NCBI GenBank assembly: GCA_002127285.1
Contig: NFUW01000001.1
Span: forward strand, 818,057 to 882,056
Reading direction: 5' to 3'
DNA: 64,000 nucleotides
Source of the DNA: Chitinophagaceae bacterium IBVUCB1
GTDB taxonomy: Bacteria; Bacteroidota; Bacteroidia; Chitinophagales; Chitinophagaceae
Shown piece after piece: positions 43,982 to 52,628 of the stretch; the stretch's first letter is position 1; the number at the start of each line of letters is the position of its first letter. The notes below the pieces were generated by a model. That model did not search any database. It was not told where the DNA came from and worked only from the letters and a program-made list of their open reading frames with translations. The position numbers were made by a program, and so were the translations under genes.

Positions 43982-45214
43982 ATGAAAATGAAGTACTGGA
44001 AAAAACTAAGTGTGTCAGAGCAAGACGCGCGCATTACAGAGGCACTGAACCAGAATATAGATTACAAACAAAAAATATCGTTGGGCATCCCCGCATCTCG
44101 CCTCGATGCTACTGTTTTTTATGAGCAAGCCCCTTTTCTAAAAGACGCACCGCTACTGCGTACCTATGTGCAAAACCCAAACCATATAGGCTGCCACACA
44201 CTGGGCGACTCTGAAGATTTTTTCAAAGGCACGCAACAACTGGAACGCGAAGTAATAGAACTGCTGGCGGTAGATGTGCTGAAAGCCAAGCCGCATACCT
44301 GCGATGGCTATGTAGCTGCAGGCGGCACAGAAGCCAATATACAGGCAGCATGGATATACCGCAATTATTTTGAACAGGAACATAACGCATCTTACAATGA
44401 GATAGCATTGCTGGGCTCTGCCGACACCCATTATTCTATTGCCAAAGCATCCAACCTGCTACACCTCAATTGGTATAGTGTACTTGTTGACGATACTACG
44501 CGCACCATTATACCTGCTGCATTGGATAATGTGATTGAACAGGCAAAAGCGGATGGTATCAAATACTTCATCGTCATATCCAACATGGCTACTACTATGT
44601 TTGGCAGTGTGGACGACCCGGATGTATATGCCACACATTTGCAAAAACACGGTATGCTATTCAAGCTGCACCTCGACGGCGCATTTGGTGGTTTTATATA
44701 CCCGACTGCCCACCCCAATTCGACTGTGAATTTTGCCAATCCGCATGTATCGTCCGTTACGCTCGATGCACACAAGATGCTGCAAGCACCCTATGGCACA
44801 GGTATATTCATTGCACGCAAGGGACAGATAAACTATGTATATACCAAAGAGGCGCAGTATGTAAACGGTATGGACATCACCCTAAGCGGTAGTCGCTCTG
44901 GTGCCAATGCGGTAGCTATTTGGATGATACTGATGACGTATGGTCCGCATGGCTGGTTTGAAAAAATAAACAAACTCCTATATCGCACCGATTGGCTCTG
45001 CAAGCAATTAGACGAGATGGGGTTCGGTTATTACCGCTACCCCAATATGAATATAGTTACCATCCGTGCCAGGCATATACCAGCATCACTGGCACAGCAG
45101 TTTGGCTTAGTACCCGATACACACGGTGGCGATGCCAACTGGTATAAAATTGTAGTAATGGATCATGTGGAAGTAGAACACCTGAACGAATTTTTACAGG
45201 AGTTGAGGGGATAG
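43982..45214 (+). CDS. pyridoxal-phosphate group II decarboxylase family protein
   Basis: 410 residues of the glutamate/aromatic amino acid decarboxylase fold. Visible sites: GYVAAGGTEANIQAAWIYRN (cofactor phosphate region), HTH-type histidine in GSADTHYSIAKAS, the Asp in KLHLDGAFGGFIYP, and the Schiff-base lysine in TLDAHKMLQAPYGTG. It is shorter than typical glutamate decarboxylases. The substrate cannot be assigned; aspartate, glutamate, diaminobutyrate or tyrosine are possible for this fold. It is divergent from the persulfide enzyme gene. Confidence 0.85.
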   Translation: MKMKYWKKLSVSEQDARITEALNQNIDYKQKISLGIPASRLDATVFYEQAPFLKDAPLLRTYVQNPNHIGCHTLGDSEDFFKGTQQLEREVIELLAVDVLKAKPHTCDGYVAAGGTEANIQAAWIYRNYFEQEHNASYNEIALLGSADTHYSIAKASNLLHLNWYSVLVDDTTRTIIPAALDNVIEQAKADGIKYFIVISNMATTMFGSVDDPDVYATHLQKHGMLFKLHLDGAFGGFIYPTAHPNSTVNFANPHVSSVTLDAHKMLQAPYGTGIFIARKGQINYVYTKEAQYVNGMDITLSGSRSGANAVAIWMILMTYGPHGWFEKINKLLYRTDWLCKQLDEMGFGYYRYPNMNIVTIRARHIPASLAQQFGLVPDTHGGDANWYKIVVMDHVEVEHLNEFLQELRG

Positions 45215-45265
45215 TACTTGTAGCATCACCCCTTTCAATATTCTCTATACCGCTATTGCAAACAG

Positions 45266-45299
45266 TTTGGTGCTTGCATTGTTACAACCTGTAACTTTA
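45266..45299 (+). promoter_or_regulatory. candidate promoter of the AAA ATPase gene
   Basis: TTTG (45266-45269), 22 bases, TAACTTTA (45292-45299), one mismatch from TAnnTTTG. The predicted start near 45305 favours the ATG at 45330 over the longer frame that opens at 45267. Confidence 0.42.
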
Positions 45300-45329
45300 G
45301 CTTTCTTTAAAAAAAGCACAAGGCAGGAT

Positions 45330-46853
45330 ATGCAACCAACGATAAAAACACTGGGCGAACTGAAACAGGCAGGTTACCAACCCAAGTCGGTAAAAGAAGA
45401 AGTACGCCACAATCTGATAGCTTCTATACAAAACAACCAAAACCCATTCAATGGCATATTGGGTTATGAAGATACCGTAATACCCGATGTAGAACGTGCA
45501 TTGCTTTCTCGTCACAACATACTGTTCCTCGGGCTGCGCGGACAGGCAAAAACTCGTATGGCGAGAGAGATGGTGAACCTGCTGGACGAGTGGATACCCG
45601 TTGTTGACGGCAGCGACATCAACGATAGCCCTTTTGCTCCCATATCGCTCTATGCCCGAAACCTGATAGATGAAATGGGCGATGCTACGCCCATCACTTG
45701 GCTGCACCGCAGCGAACGCTATGGCGAAAAACTGGCAACACCCGATGTATCTGTTGCCGACCTGATAGGTGATGTGGACCCCATCAAAGCAGCCAATATG
45801 CGCCTCAGCTTTGCAGACGAACGGGTACTGCACTACGGCATTATACCACGCTCTCACAGAGGCATATTCGTCATCAACGAACTGCCCGATTTGCAGGCGC
45901 GCATACAGGTATCACTCTTCAACATACTGCAAGAGGGCGATATACAGATACGAGGCTTCAAGCTGCGTATGCCGCTGGATATACTATTCGTCTTCACCGC
46001 CAACCCCGAAGACTATACCAACCGTGGCAGCATCGTTACACCACTTAAAGATCGAATAGAAAGCCAAATCGTAACCCACTATCCCAAAACCATAGAAGTA
46101 TCAAAAGCCATCACCCAACAAGAGGCCGATGTATTGCCAGAACAGATGCAGCAAGTGGACGTACCCGATATGGCCAAACTACTGATAGAAGAAATAGCCA
46201 TGCAGGCACGCAAAAGCGAATTCGTTGACCAGAAAAGCGGTGTATCCGCACGCCTTACCATATCTGCATACGAAAACCTTGTGAGCACTGCCGAGCTGCG
46301 TGCGCTGAAACAAGGCAACCAGCGCACGATGGTGCGCATATCCGATTTCATCGGCGTGATACCATCCATCACGGGTAAAATAGAATTGGTGTACGAGGGT
46401 GAACAGGAAGGCCCTACCAATGTAGCCTATCGTTTGTTGGAGCAAGGCATCCGCACCCTGTTCACACAATATTTCCCAGACCCGCAATCGTTTAAAAAAC
46501 AACCCCGCACCAATGATAAAACAAAAGCTAAACCCAACCCGTATCAACCCATCATAGATTGGTTTGGCAAGGGCAATGACTTGGTGATGATGCAAGATGC
46601 CAACGACGAAAACTATCGCAATAAACTATACACTGTAGATGGGCTGTACGCTGCCGTTATGCAGTTTTACCCCAATGCAGACGAAGCGCAGGCGTCACTG
46701 TTGATGGAGTTTTTGCTGCATGGGCTGGCATCTTTTTCGCTCATCAGCAAGAAAGGCATAGAAACAGGTGGCTACAGCTTTGGCGATATACTGGACAGCA
46801 TGATGAACAACATCAACTTTGGCGGCGATAGCGAAGAAGAAGAGGATTTTTAA
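45330..46853 (+). CDS. AAA+ ATPase, magnesium chelatase ChlI / MoxR-like
   Basis: 507 residues from the ATG at 45330 (MQPTIKTLGELKQAG); the longer frame from 45267 has an N-terminus unlike the family and would begin before the predicted transcription start. Walker A is ILFLGLRGQAKTRMARE, Walker B is GIFVINELPDLQARIQ, and sensor 1 is LFVFTANPEDY. The C-terminal part is acidic (DSEEEEDF). Proteins of this type usually work with a von Willebrand factor A partner to insert metals or remodel proteins. No such partner is next to it here. Confidence 0.85.
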   Translation: MQPTIKTLGELKQAGYQPKSVKEEVRHNLIASIQNNQNPFNGILGYEDTVIPDVERALLSRHNILFLGLRGQAKTRMAREMVNLLDEWIPVVDGSDINDSPFAPISLYARNLIDEMGDATPITWLHRSERYGEKLATPDVSVADLIGDVDPIKAANMRLSFADERVLHYGIIPRSHRGIFVINELPDLQARIQVSLFNILQEGDIQIRGFKLRMPLDILFVFTANPEDYTNRGSIVTPLKDRIESQIVTHYPKTIEVSKAITQQEADVLPEQMQQVDVPDMAKLLIEEIAMQARKSEFVDQKSGVSARLTISAYENLVSTAELRALKQGNQRTMVRISDFIGVIPSITGKIELVYEGEQEGPTNVAYRLLEQGIRTLFTQYFPDPQSFKKQPRTNDKTKAKPNPYQPIIDWFGKGNDLVMMQDANDENYRNKLYTVDGLYAAVMQFYPNADEAQASLLMEFLLHGLASFSLISKKGIETGGYSFGDILDSMMNNINFGGDSEEEEDF

Positions 46854-46884
46854 AAGGCTGTATATTTACTGAAATATATATCCT

Positions 46885-47388
46885 ATGAGTTCGAGGTCGT
46901 TTTTTCAAATACTGCTCAAAGTATTTGCGATGCTGATATTTTTAAAGTTAGTAGAGTTTGTTGTTCAGCTTGCTCAGCTATCCATTTACTCGTTAGGAGA
47001 ATTTAGTTTGGGAATGATTTTGCTTGAAGTATTTCCAATCGGCATTTTCGTTTTTTTCATTTACACTTTGCTGTTTAAGTGCGATTATATCATCAATAAA
47101 TTCAAGCTATTAGATAATATAGATGCTGATGTGTCAATCAATATGCACAGGTCTGATGTTTTGAGTATTGCTATCATCGTATTAGGTGGATATGTTTTGA
47201 TAGACGAAATACCTGTCTTATTCCGCACAGTATATAGTTATTGGTGGGAGGGAAAAATGGAAATGGGGTACTCAATGGTTTCTAAAGCACCCTTTTTCTT
47301 TTCAGGAGCAAAAATATTAGTCGGTTTGCTTTTGCTTGGCAATACCAAGATGATTGTGAATTATATAGAACTTCGCCGCAAAAAATAA
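46885..47388 (+). CDS. AT-rich orphan membrane protein in front of the arfB fragment
   Basis: 167 residues, no family recognised. Four hydrophobic segments: about residues 8-30, 40-65, 92-110 and 130-155, with a short basic tail ELRRKK. Base composition is visibly richer in A and T than in the genes on either side. The stop (47386-47388) directly abuts the ATG of the arfB fragment at 47389. Its position suggests it came with a cassette insertion. Confidence 0.6.
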   Translation: MSSRSFFQILLKVFAMLIFLKLVEFVVQLAQLSIYSLGEFSLGMILLEVFPIGIFVFFIYTLLFKCDYIINKFKLLDNIDADVSINMHRSDVLSIAIIVLGGYVLIDEIPVLFRTVYSYWWEGKMEMGYSMVSKAPFFFSGAKILVGLLLLGNTKMIVNYIELRRKK

Positions 47389-47520
47389 ATGCACAACTTC
47401 ACTAGCGAAATATTTTACCGTACCGCGCGTAGCGGTGGCAAGGGCGGGTTTCCTTTCTCTTTTATATTCAAGAAGATTAATGAACCTACATGCGATACTC
47501 ATGAAGAGTTGGATTTTTAA
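47389..47520 (+). pseudogene. truncated duplicate of the arfB 5' end, fused to a foreign tail
   Basis: The first 60 bases (47389-47448) repeat the first 60 bases of arfB (47992-48051) with six differences, five of them synonymous, and encode HNFTSEIFYRTARSGGKGG after the Met. The similarity ends right before the Gln codon of the catalytic GGQ. The frame then continues for 23 unrelated codons (FPFSFIFKKINEPTCDTHEE, then LDF) to a TAA. It cannot hydrolyse peptidyl-tRNA. It marks an old insertion boundary. Confidence 0.8.
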
Positions 47521-47521
47521 C

Positions 47522-47992
47522 ATGCTGTATATGAACAACTGGAAAAAAATAAAAGAATTACTATACTTTGAAGATGGCTCGCCAAGAGATATTTGCATAA
47601 AAGAATGTAATAGAGAGTTACTACATAAATGGATAGGGTTTGTAAATAATAATTTTGATTTGTCTTTTGTTTATAAAGAAATTATATCAAATAAAATTGA
47701 CAATAAGGTAGTTGATACATTTCTCGACGAAATTGATGATACCTGTTATTTTATAACAATACATGCATCACACTGTAAATTGTATGCTTACTTATTTGAC
47801 GATGAGGAAATAGAAATTTCGTTCTGGCCAGAGGATATTCAGAAAGTTGATGACCATAAAACTATCTTGGACTGCATGTTGAGTTTTTCTAATTTACTCA
47901 ACAAAGATGTATTTCTTTACAAAGATAATAATCATGATAACCCATTAATTGTTGCTGAGAATAATACCATTCGCTTTATTATACATAGTTAA
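47522..47992 (+). CDS. AT-rich orphan gene between two arfB starts
   Basis: I use the ATG at 47522 (MLYMNNWKKIKELLYFEDGS), one base after the stop of the fragment; a longer frame to 47435 would overlap the duplicated arfB segment. 156 residues, acidic, no signal or membrane segment, no family recognised. Base composition is AT-rich. Its stop overlaps the arfB start as TAATG. The size, acidity and position directly after a gene tail would fit an immunity-type protein, but this is speculation. Confidence 0.6.
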   Translation: MLYMNNWKKIKELLYFEDGSPRDICIKECNRELLHKWIGFVNNNFDLSFVYKEIISNKIDNKVVDTFLDEIDDTCYFITIHASHCKLYAYLFDDEEIEISFWPEDIQKVDDHKTILDCMLSFSNLLNKDVFLYKDNNHDNPLIVAENNTIRFIIHS

Positions 47993-48384
47993 TGCGCAAC
48001 TTCACCAGCGAAATATTTTACCGTACAGCACGCAGCGGCGGCAAGGGCGGGCAAAACGTCAATAAAGTAGAGACGATGGCAGAGGCATGGCTGCACATCG
48101 GCAACTCGCACGCTTTTACACAAGAAGAAAAAGAACTGATACAAACCAAGCTCGCCAACCGCATCAACAAAGACGGCTACCTGATTGTAAAATGCAGCGA
48201 AACCCGCTCACAGCTCGAGAACAAACAAATAGCTACTACCAAGATGCAGGAGCTGATAGCCGCCAGCCTTGTAAAGCCCAAAAAACGAAAGCCCACCAAA
48301 ATCAGCAAAGCCACCAAAGAAGCCCGCCTGCAAAGCAAAAAGAAAGAATCAGAAAAGAAACAACTCCGCCGCAGAGATTGGTAG
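47992..48384 (+). CDS. arfB: alternative ribosome-rescue factor / peptidyl-tRNA hydrolase ArfB
   Basis: 130 residues. It has the class I release factor catalytic domain reduced to its core, with ARSGGKGGQNVNKVETMAEA holding the GGQ motif, followed by a basic C-terminal tail (KKRKPTKISKATKEARLQSK) that enters the empty mRNA channel. It releases peptides from stalled non-stop ribosomes. The start overlaps the stop of the orphan gene before it. This is the intact copy. Confidence 0.9.
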   Translation: MRNFTSEIFYRTARSGGKGGQNVNKVETMAEAWLHIGNSHAFTQEEKELIQTKLANRINKDGYLIVKCSETRSQLENKQIATTKMQELIAASLVKPKKRKPTKISKATKEARLQSKKKESEKKQLRRRDW

Positions 48385-48419
48385 TTGGTTGATTGGTTGT
48401 ATAGTTGATTAGTTCAAGT

Positions 48420-48616
48420 ATCCTCGTTTGAACAGAGAACAAATGGAAACCTCTTTGCGCCTCAGCGTCTTTGTGGTTAAACTAATAACATCAACTACCT
48501 CCAATCCAAGCATCCTCGTTGAACAGACTAAAAATGGAAACCTCTTTGCGCCTTAGCGTCTTTGCAGTTAAACATTCATTCTTGCTTGAACGCTACATTC
48601 TCTTTGCGGTTAAAAT
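48420..48616. repeat. two and a half copies of an intergenic repeat
   Basis: Copy 1 (48420-48482) and copy 2 (48512-48573) share ATCCTCGTT(T)GAACAGA, ATGGAAACCTCTTTGCGCC, and AGCGTCTTTG followed by GTTAAAC with few changes. A shorter third part at 48581-48616 keeps CTTTGCGGTTAAA. The repeat fills the 239-base gap between arfB and purN, which has no gene. Similar TTTGCG-rich tracts are scattered between genes in many Bacteroidota genomes. Confidence 0.7.
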
Positions 48617-48623
48617 ATTCATG

Positions 48624-49190
48624 CTACGCATTATCCAATAAAAACTCAATAGTTCGTGGAAAGAAAAAATGTTCCAGCTTGTGTATTTTTTGAGCAAGGC
48701 TATCTGGTGTATCTTCTTTGGCTAAACAGCACCTTGCCTGTACTATAATACTCCCCTCGTCGTAATGCTCGTTTACATAATGAATGGTAATGCCAGATTC
48801 TTTTTCGGCATTGGCTACAACCGCCTCGTGTACGTGATGTCCGTACATACCTTTGCCGCCGTATGCCGGTAGCAGTGCAGGATGTACATTTATTATCTTG
48901 TTAGGGAAGGCATTTAATATGCTATCCGGCACTTTCCATAAATAACCTGCCAATATGATGAGTGATGGATTGTGCGCCTCTATCTGCTGCACCAATGCAA
49001 CTTCTTTTACCGTTTGTTTATCTACTACTATATATGGTATGTTTTCTTTCCTTGCTATATCCAGCACGCCCGCATCTGCTTTATTACTTACTATCAGCGA
49101 CACACGGGCTTTACCATTTGCCTTGAAGTAGTCAATAATAGCCTGCGCGTTGCTGCCACGCCCCGATGCGAAGATGATGAGTGAATGCAT
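48624..49190 (-). CDS. purN: phosphoribosylglycinamide formyltransferase (GART 1)
   Basis: 188 residues. IIFASGRGSNAQAIIDYF at the substrate phosphate site, IINVHPALLPAYGGKGMYG with the catalytic Asn and His, and VNEHYDEGSIIVQA with the catalytic Asp. It formylates glycinamide ribonucleotide with 10-formyltetrahydrofolate in purine synthesis. The length is normal for the enzyme. It stands alone and is divergent from the S4 gene. Confidence 0.93.
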   Translation of the reverse strand: MHSLIIFASGRGSNAQAIIDYFKANGKARVSLIVSNKADAGVLDIARKENIPYIVVDKQTVKEVALVQQIEAHNPSLIILAGYLWKVPDSILNAFPNKIINVHPALLPAYGGKGMYGHHVHEAVVANAEKESGITIHYVNEHYDEGSIIVQARCCLAKEDTPDSLAQKIHKLEHFFFPRTIEFLLDNA

Positions 49191-49248
49191 ACCAATAGAA
49201 TGATGCGAAGATACAAAACACTATGCTGCATTTCCGTAATTTAGCCGC

Positions 49249-49641
49249 ATGAGCAACGAAAAGCTGCGATTAGATAAATACCTCTGGGCTATCCGCGTTT
49301 TCAAAACACGTACGCAAGCCACAGCCGCCTGCGACGAGGGTAAGGTGAAAATGAATGGTGCCAATGTAAAGCCTGCCAAAATAGTAAGCCTGGGTGATGT
49401 GTATGACATAAAAACACCCGCCCGCAAATGGACTATAGAAGTAATAGGGCTGCTACACAACCGTGTGGGTTATGAAGAAGCCATAAAGTATTATATAGAT
49501 AAGACCAGCGAGGAAGACTTGCAGATGAACCGTGCTATGACAGCCAGCTTCTATACCGGTAAGCGATTAAGTAAAACAGGCCGCCCGTCTAAAAAACAAC
49601 GGCGCGACCTGAATGATTTTTTAAGCGACGATGCTGATTAA
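49249..49641 (+). CDS. S4-domain RNA-binding protein (Hsp15/HslR-like)
   Basis: 130 residues. The S4 fold covers the N-terminus (LRLDKYLWAIRVFKTRTQAT and then VKMNGANVKPAKIVSLGDV), followed by a charged tail with KRLSKTGRPSKKQRRD. Hsp15-like proteins bind stalled 50S subunits carrying nascent chain and tRNA. It ends tail-to-tail with the next gene, their stop codons overlapping by four bases in TTAA. Confidence 0.88.
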   Translation: MSNEKLRLDKYLWAIRVFKTRTQATAACDEGKVKMNGANVKPAKIVSLGDVYDIKTPARKWTIEVIGLLHNRVGYEEAIKYYIDKTSEEDLQMNRAMTASFYTGKRLSKTGRPSKKQRRDLNDFLSDDAD

Positions 49642-50711
49642 TATAATACGTTGTAGCTGCCTTTGCCGTTTACACCATCAAATACTTTAACCCAGTTTTC
49701 ACCAAAGTCCTGGCTACGATAAAGCCCTTGATTGGTTGCAGCATATATATACTCCTTTGTTTTATCGTTTTTATACAGATCATATTTTTCTACCAAGCTG
49801 CCTACCACTGCGTTTGGTGGCATACCCAGATTGGCAGTTACAAACTTTGTACTACCCAATGGCAATCTGTATATACCTTTCCCTTCTGTACCAACCAATA
49901 CTGTCTGGCCGAAAGAACCAGTCATACTTAATATTTTAGTGCTATCAGGTAGTCCTGTGTATTTAGACCATGAATTACCTTCATTTGTGCTATAATAAAC
50001 ACCGTTAACACCAGTTGCATCTGCAGCCAGCAATATATCGCCCATATGCGATAAGAAGAACTTGCCCGATGATGGCAATGCTGTACCGGTGGTTGGAGAC
50101 CAAGGACCATTGATATCTGCCTGTTTGAAAGTACGCTTGTTTACATCATCGTAACCTATCAGCAATCCGCTCGACAAAATTGTAAATGAAGTGAATACAG
50201 TGCCCGATGGTATTTCCAATGGATCCGGATTTATCCAATTACCGAAATTAACACCTGGTCTACCATTTGAGTCGTTGTACAAATACCCTCTTTTCCCTAT
50301 ACCCCCAAGGTATACGCGGTTTTTAAATTTGGGCACGTTAATGATTATTGATTCTCCGTATGCAGTAAAGAAGCCAGGAGTTATCAAAGTAGGATTCGAA
50401 TTAGTACCATTACCAAAATCTTCAATAATGTGTACATTCTTTTTGATGTACAATAAATTATTGCCCGATGTTATAACTGCACTTGCCCTGTAGTTATCAG
50501 CACTCATTACCACTTCGTAATTCAAACCGTCATTCGTTTTATAAATAGCACCAAGCGTGTCGCCTATATATAATACGTAGGGTTTAGATATAACGTTGTT
50601 ATTATCTATTTCGTCATAAGCAGGTTTACATCCTTCTACCGAAAATGCCAAAGCCAACAGAATACCCAGCTTGTAGATAACTTTTCGATTATCCATTGAG
50701 AAAATTTTCAT
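49638..50711 (-). CDS. surface lipoprotein with beta-propeller (BNR/YCF48-like) repeats
   Basis: The start is set at the ATG at 50711. A signal peptide ends in a lipobox (LALAFSVEGC, Cys at about 28), so it is probably an outer-membrane-linked lipoprotein. The body repeats segments of the type GAIYKTNDGLNYEVV, GVYYSTNEGNSWSKY and GLYRSQDFGENWVKV, the Asp-box/BNR blade pattern. Function unknown. Confidence 0.78.
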   Translation of the reverse strand: MKIFSMDNRKVIYKLGILLALAFSVEGCKPAYDEIDNNNVISKPYVLYIGDTLGAIYKTNDGLNYEVVMSADNYRASAVITSGNNLLYIKKNVHIIEDFGNGTNSNPTLITPGFFTAYGESIIINVPKFKNRVYLGGIGKRGYLYNDSNGRPGVNFGNWINPDPLEIPSGTVFTSFTILSSGLLIGYDDVNKRTFKQADINGPWSPTTGTALPSSGKFFLSHMGDILLAADATGVNGVYYSTNEGNSWSKYTGLPDSTKILSMTGSFGQTVLVGTEGKGIYRLPLGSTKFVTANLGMPPNAVVGSLVEKYDLYKNDKTKEYIYAATNQGLYRSQDFGENWVKVFDGVNGKGSYNVLY

Positions 50712-50810
50712 CAAGTTTATAAAAAATAGTTAACAATTCAAAGCCCTTTCGCTAAATCAAAAGACAGGTAGTATTTACCTATGGTTTGTGCTATTAATCC
50801 TTAATTAATC

Positions 50811-52502
50811 TTACAAAGGCATTGGTTTTTCCTCTTTTTCAGACAATTCTATCATCTTGCCCGAGAAATTGAGCAGTTGCAACAGGCTGTTTTCCTTTTT
50901 ATTTACAAAGTTTAAATATATTTTATATTCAAAAATATTTGATTTCCCGCCCCCGTGCATATCTATGTCTTGCAGCAGATTGCCTGTGAGTGCCAGCATT
51001 TCTCTATCCTTTTCGTCCGTATTGCCACTTACTACTTGTTGCATTAAGCCGCGTATATCTACATACATGCTGCCTGCATGCCTGTTCATATTTTTCACTA
51101 CTTCAGGTTTTTTCTGCCCTTTGAATGTGGCTTTGGCATAACCATTCGCAAAGGCTTCTTTGTTCGATACCGTCAGGTAGCCACCCTCTTTGCTGATGTA
51201 AAAACTATCCTTACCTGTGCTAATCATATAGCCACCTGTAGCAGTAGCTGTAAGTGGCATGTCTTTGGTTAATGCAGCAAATACTTTGTCAAAGCTTTCT
51301 TTTTGCCCCATCTTCATGGCGAATGTGAAAGAAACATCCGTGCCCGTAGTAGTCATGGCTTCTTGCCCCGGATAGTAAGTATTGGCAGGTATGGTTTCGG
51401 GGTACATCCTGAAATCGTTCATAGCAAAAGCCATATCGCCATCTATGGCATTAAAAATATCATCTGCCGTTATACCTGTTTGTGCCAATGCGGTATTCAG
51501 TAAACCTGCAGTACCCATTTTTTCAATTATCATACGCATACCCTTGGGCGATAGGTTGGCTGCCGCTATCATATTCAGGTTGTCGGTTGGCAGGTTTTCT
51601 ATCGTTTGCTTATCCACGTTTTTATTAAACTCTTTATACGCTGCCTGCATTTCTTTGGAAGCGTAATACTGCATAGTGCCTTCAATCTTGCCATCCTCAA
51701 AGTCTATACCCATGGTAGCGGCTGCGTCTTTCCATAAAGCACCCGTCAGTGCAAGGCCTCCCATGCCGCTTTGCGCATAGTTAGTCATCAGGTTTTCATA
51801 GTTCAGCCACAAGGAAATATCGTGCCCTGCGCTGGCTACTTTATTAAAGCTTTCGTGTTGGGTTACGGCATTTTTATTGTCTTTGGCAAATGTCTTGTTC
51901 ATTTCCAATGCCATCAAAGTCGCATCGGGCTTGCGTTGGTTTAGCAGTGTGCTATACACACTGTCATAAGCCTGCGGGTCTTGTATGTTTTGCAGTTGGT
52001 TATATATCTCATCCATACTGGGTAGTATGGTATTGGTAATTATCAGCACGTCGGCCGTCCACCCTGCATACATATTATCGTTCAGCAATGCCTCGTTGCG
52101 GTCATTTTGTTTTGTAATGTTTACCCCGTTGAAGTTTTTCTTTACATAGGCTTCCCATTTCTCTTTATTGTCCAATGGTACAATGGCTACTACTTTGCTG
52201 CCCGAAGAATACCGCTTATCTGCTTTTACATACAGATAATGTGTAGTCATCAGTTTGATGCCCATTTCTTCTACACTTTTCGACGGGTCTTTCTCTCCGC
52301 TCTTGCGTTTCATTTCTTCCATCAGCTTACTGTTCCATATTACTTCCCATGCCAGCTTTTTGATAAGGGCATCGGTATGTATGCTCAATACGGCAGATGC
52401 GTCTTTGGGTATGTAGTCTGCGTGTTGAGGCTTTTTGCTGCAAGAGCTGACGATGCTAATTGCCAGTACGATGCAGGCAATGGCTGCGATGCGGATTTTC
52501 AT
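50811..52502 (-). CDS. DUF4836-family lipoprotein
   Basis: 563 residues with a lipobox signal (AISIVSSCSKKPQHADYIPK). The opening YIPKDASAVLSIHTDALIKK and the repeated KPEVVKNMNRH and DINM-type regions follow the DUF4836 pattern that is common in Bacteroidota. No catalytic site is seen. It is expected to face the periplasm or cell surface. Function unknown. Confidence 0.8.
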   Translation of the reverse strand: MKIRIAAIACIVLAISIVSSCSKKPQHADYIPKDASAVLSIHTDALIKKLAWEVIWNSKLMEEMKRKSGEKDPSKSVEEMGIKLMTTHYLYVKADKRYSSGSKVVAIVPLDNKEKWEAYVKKNFNGVNITKQNDRNEALLNDNMYAGWTADVLIITNTILPSMDEIYNQLQNIQDPQAYDSVYSTLLNQRKPDATLMALEMNKTFAKDNKNAVTQHESFNKVASAGHDISLWLNYENLMTNYAQSGMGGLALTGALWKDAAATMGIDFEDGKIEGTMQYYASKEMQAAYKEFNKNVDKQTIENLPTDNLNMIAAANLSPKGMRMIIEKMGTAGLLNTALAQTGITADDIFNAIDGDMAFAMNDFRMYPETIPANTYYPGQEAMTTTGTDVSFTFAMKMGQKESFDKVFAALTKDMPLTATATGGYMISTGKDSFYISKEGGYLTVSNKEAFANGYAKATFKGQKKPEVVKNMNRHAGSMYVDIRGLMQQVVSGNTDEKDREMLALTGNLLQDIDMHGGGKSNIFEYKIYLNFVNKKENSLLQLLNFSGKMIELSEKEEKPMPL

Positions 52503-52561
52503 AAAAATACTCGGATTGGTTACAAAATATATAACAATGTAAAGCTACTGATTGACGGGCA

Positions 52562-52597
52562 TAAAAATATCCCGTACTATAGTAAATAGTACGGGAT
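52562..52597 (-). terminator. Rho-independent terminator of the DUF3127 gene
   Basis: Arms ATCCCGTACTAT and ATAGTACGGGAT (12 bases, perfect) with a 5-base loop, followed on the minus strand by ATTTTTAT. It lies 32 bases after the DUF3127 stop codon. Confidence 0.85.
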
Positions 52598-52628
52598 GCC
52601 TTTATGTTACAATTATGCGTCTAATTAT

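Noticed and set aside
45297-45857. A 186-codon minus-strand frame over the AAA ATPase gene
   Set aside because: Shadow of the ATPase coding strand with no domain.
47389-47520. The upstream arfB-like frame as a working second ArfB
   Set aside because: It ends before the Gln of GGQ and lacks the basic tail, so it cannot be a rescue factor.
48420-48616. CRISPR array
   Set aside because: Only two and a half copies, with imperfect units and spacers that are not regular in length; no cas gene.
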